DNA of 57,560 nt, taken from assembly GCF_000264785.1 (NCBI RefSeq), contig NZ_AFJI01000069.1:44-57603 (forward strand), written 5' to 3'. This DNA is from Edwardsiella ictaluri ATCC 33202. GTDB lineage: Bacteria > Pseudomonadota > Gammaproteobacteria > Enterobacterales > Enterobacteriaceae. The notes beneath the pieces were generated by a model. That model was not told where the DNA came from, ran no database searches, and saw only the letters and a program-made list of their open reading frames with translations. Shown piece by piece: positions 56,524-57,560 of the stretch. The position numbers and the translations under genes are program-made. Within the stretch, counting starts at the first letter, position 1. Every line of letters starts with the position of its first letter.

Positions 56524-57462
56524 ATGGACGTGAGAACGTTACGTTATTTTGTTGAGGTGGTACGCCAGCATAGCTTCACCCGGGCGGCGGAAAAGCTGTT
56601 TGTCACCCAGCCCACCATCAGCAAAATGCTGCGCAACCTGGAAGAGGAGCTGGGGTGCACCCTGCTGATCCGTGAGGGGCGTGGCCTGCGCCTGACCGAT
56701 AGCGGCAACGTGGTCTATCAACGAGCGCAGACGATCCTAGACCAATTTGGCCAGCTGAGAACCGAGCTGGACGATCTCGGTGCCCTGAAAAAGGGGAGCC
56801 TGAAACTGGGTATTCCACCGATGGTCGGTACCCAAATGGCCGGCCTGATCGGCGAATTCCGCCAGCGCTACCCGGGCATTGAGCTGCACATCGCCGAGTT
56901 CGGCGGGCTGACCGTCGAGCAGGCGGTGCTCTCCGGCGAGCTGGATCTGGCGCTCACCGCCCTCTCTGCCCAGCCCGATCCGGCCATCGCCTCGCTGCCG
57001 CTGTTCAGCCACCCGCTGTATGTATTGCTACCGCGCCAGGCGCCCTGGCTGACCCGCTCTGCCCTGGGCATGACCGATCTGGCCCAGCAAAACATTCTGC
57101 TGTACAACGAGGACTTCGCCCTCTATCAGCAGCTGATGCAGGCCTTTTCCGCCGCCGGTGTGAAGCCGCAAATCGCGGTACGCAGCGGTCAATGGGACTT
57201 TCTGGCCGCCATGGTGCAGGCCGGGGTGGGTATCGCCATCCTGCCACAGCCGATCTGTCAGCGTCTGGATCCACACAGCCTGCTGTGGCTACCGCTCGCA
57301 CCGACGCTCATGTGGCGACTGGGGCTGATCTGGTGCCATGGCCGCTATCTGTCACACAGCGCTCAGGCGTGGATCGCCCGCTGCCGCGAGTTCTGGCCTG
57401 AGAGGGACATGCACCCCGAGCGCCTGACCCAGCACGGTAACGGGACACCGCCGACGGCATAG
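56524..57462 (+). CDS. LysR-type regulator, probable CidR-like activator of lrgAB
   Basis: LysR regulator of 312 residues. The helix-turn-helix is at residues 1-60 (MDVRTLRYFVEVVRQHSFT, AAEKLFVTQPTISKMLRNLE). The effector domain starts near 90 (GSLKLGIPPMVGTQMAGLIG). The sequence type and its position divergent from an lrgAB pair match the CidR/YwbI group, whose members activate cid/lrg operons in response to acetate or related metabolites; the effector here is inferred. Gap to the lrgA ATG at 56392 is 131 bases. The last ~15 residues are a low-complexity tail. Confidence 0.88.
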   Translation: MDVRTLRYFVEVVRQHSFTRAAEKLFVTQPTISKMLRNLEEELGCTLLIREGRGLRLTDSGNVVYQRAQTILDQFGQLRTELDDLGALKKGSLKLGIPPMVGTQMAGLIGEFRQRYPGIELHIAEFGGLTVEQAVLSGELDLALTALSAQPDPAIASLPLFSHPLYVLLPRQAPWLTRSALGMTDLAQQNILLYNEDFALYQQLMQAFSAAGVKPQIAVRSGQWDFLAAMVQAGVGIAILPQPICQRLDPHSLLWLPLAPTLMWRLGLIWCHGRYLSHSAQAWIARCREFWPERDMHPERLTQHGNGTPPTA

Positions 57463-57560
57463 CATCAAGATCCCCCCGCTCTCGCCGGGGCCAAGAGACA
57501 AAAAATCTATGGTCACCCCCATTTTTGCAACACTGATTTTTGATTATTGGTTGGCTTGCT

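Overview
The window looks like a piece of chromosome from a gammaproteobacterium of the order Enterobacterales. It is GC-rich, most proteins resemble Escherichia coli orthologues closely, and the encoded Fis reads as the highly conserved enterobacterial form. My best guess is Edwardsiella or a close relative (Hafniaceae). The grounds are the mixture of loci, a type II dehydroquinase (aroQ) ahead of accBC, and how far the less conserved proteins diverge from E. coli. The genus is an inference and no database was searched. I see no rRNA, tRNA, CRISPR array, insertion sequence or prophage.

Layout. (1) 0.2-3.9 kb: a two-gene ABC importer (fused permease plus ATPase of the nitrate/sulfonate class, no binding protein in view) and the acetyltransferase yjgM. 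(2) 4.2-6.3 kb: rraB, argI with a double ARG box, and tabA, which are neighbours in E. coli too. (3) 6.4-21.7 kb: a block that interrupts the E. coli-like tabA...ridA neighbourhood. It holds the divergent glycerol-3-phosphate regulon glpTQ / glpABC, a small lipoprotein, yibF-selA-selB (selenocysteine incorporation), aldB and the potassium channel kch. (4) 21.7-23.9 kb: ridA and pyrLBI with a classical UTP-sensing attenuator. (5) 24-52.8 kb: a long stretch in the same order as the E. coli aaeXAB-aaeR-tldD-yhdP-rng-yhdE-mreDCB-csrD-acuI-accBC-yhdT-panF-prmA-dusB-fis segment. Additions are a nitrilase-family gene between tldD and yhdP, a HupE-like gene, msrPQ and aroQ. (6) 53-57.5 kb: a more variable tail with a DUF211 gene coupled to a small membrane protein, a secreted small protein, ygaC, and an lrgA-lrgB operon divergent from a LysR regulator.

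How the genes work together. glpTQ imports glycerol-3-phosphate and releases it from phosphodiesters, and glpABC oxidises it anaerobically. selA and selB make and deliver selenocysteine, although no selenoprotein gene is visible here. argI and pyrBI share carbamoyl phosphate and each carries its own end-product control. mreBCD, yhdP, tldD and rng cover cell shape, envelope lipid balance, proteolysis and RNA processing. accBC feeds fatty-acid synthesis, and dusB-fis links tRNA modification to the growth-rate regulator.

The most striking signal is an array of about 13 copies of the octamer GGTGCGCA inside the 5' end of the lrgA-like gene. The best start codon lies just upstream of the array and is out of frame with the LrgA body at the present copy number. 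It would come into frame at about two copies, or after gaining one unit or losing two, which has the form of a phase-variation switch. Other oddities are an msrP gene broken by one base in a run of six C (with a slippery heptamer in register), a SelB whose G4 guanine-recognition motif lacks its aspartate, and an archaeal-style DUF211 cassette.
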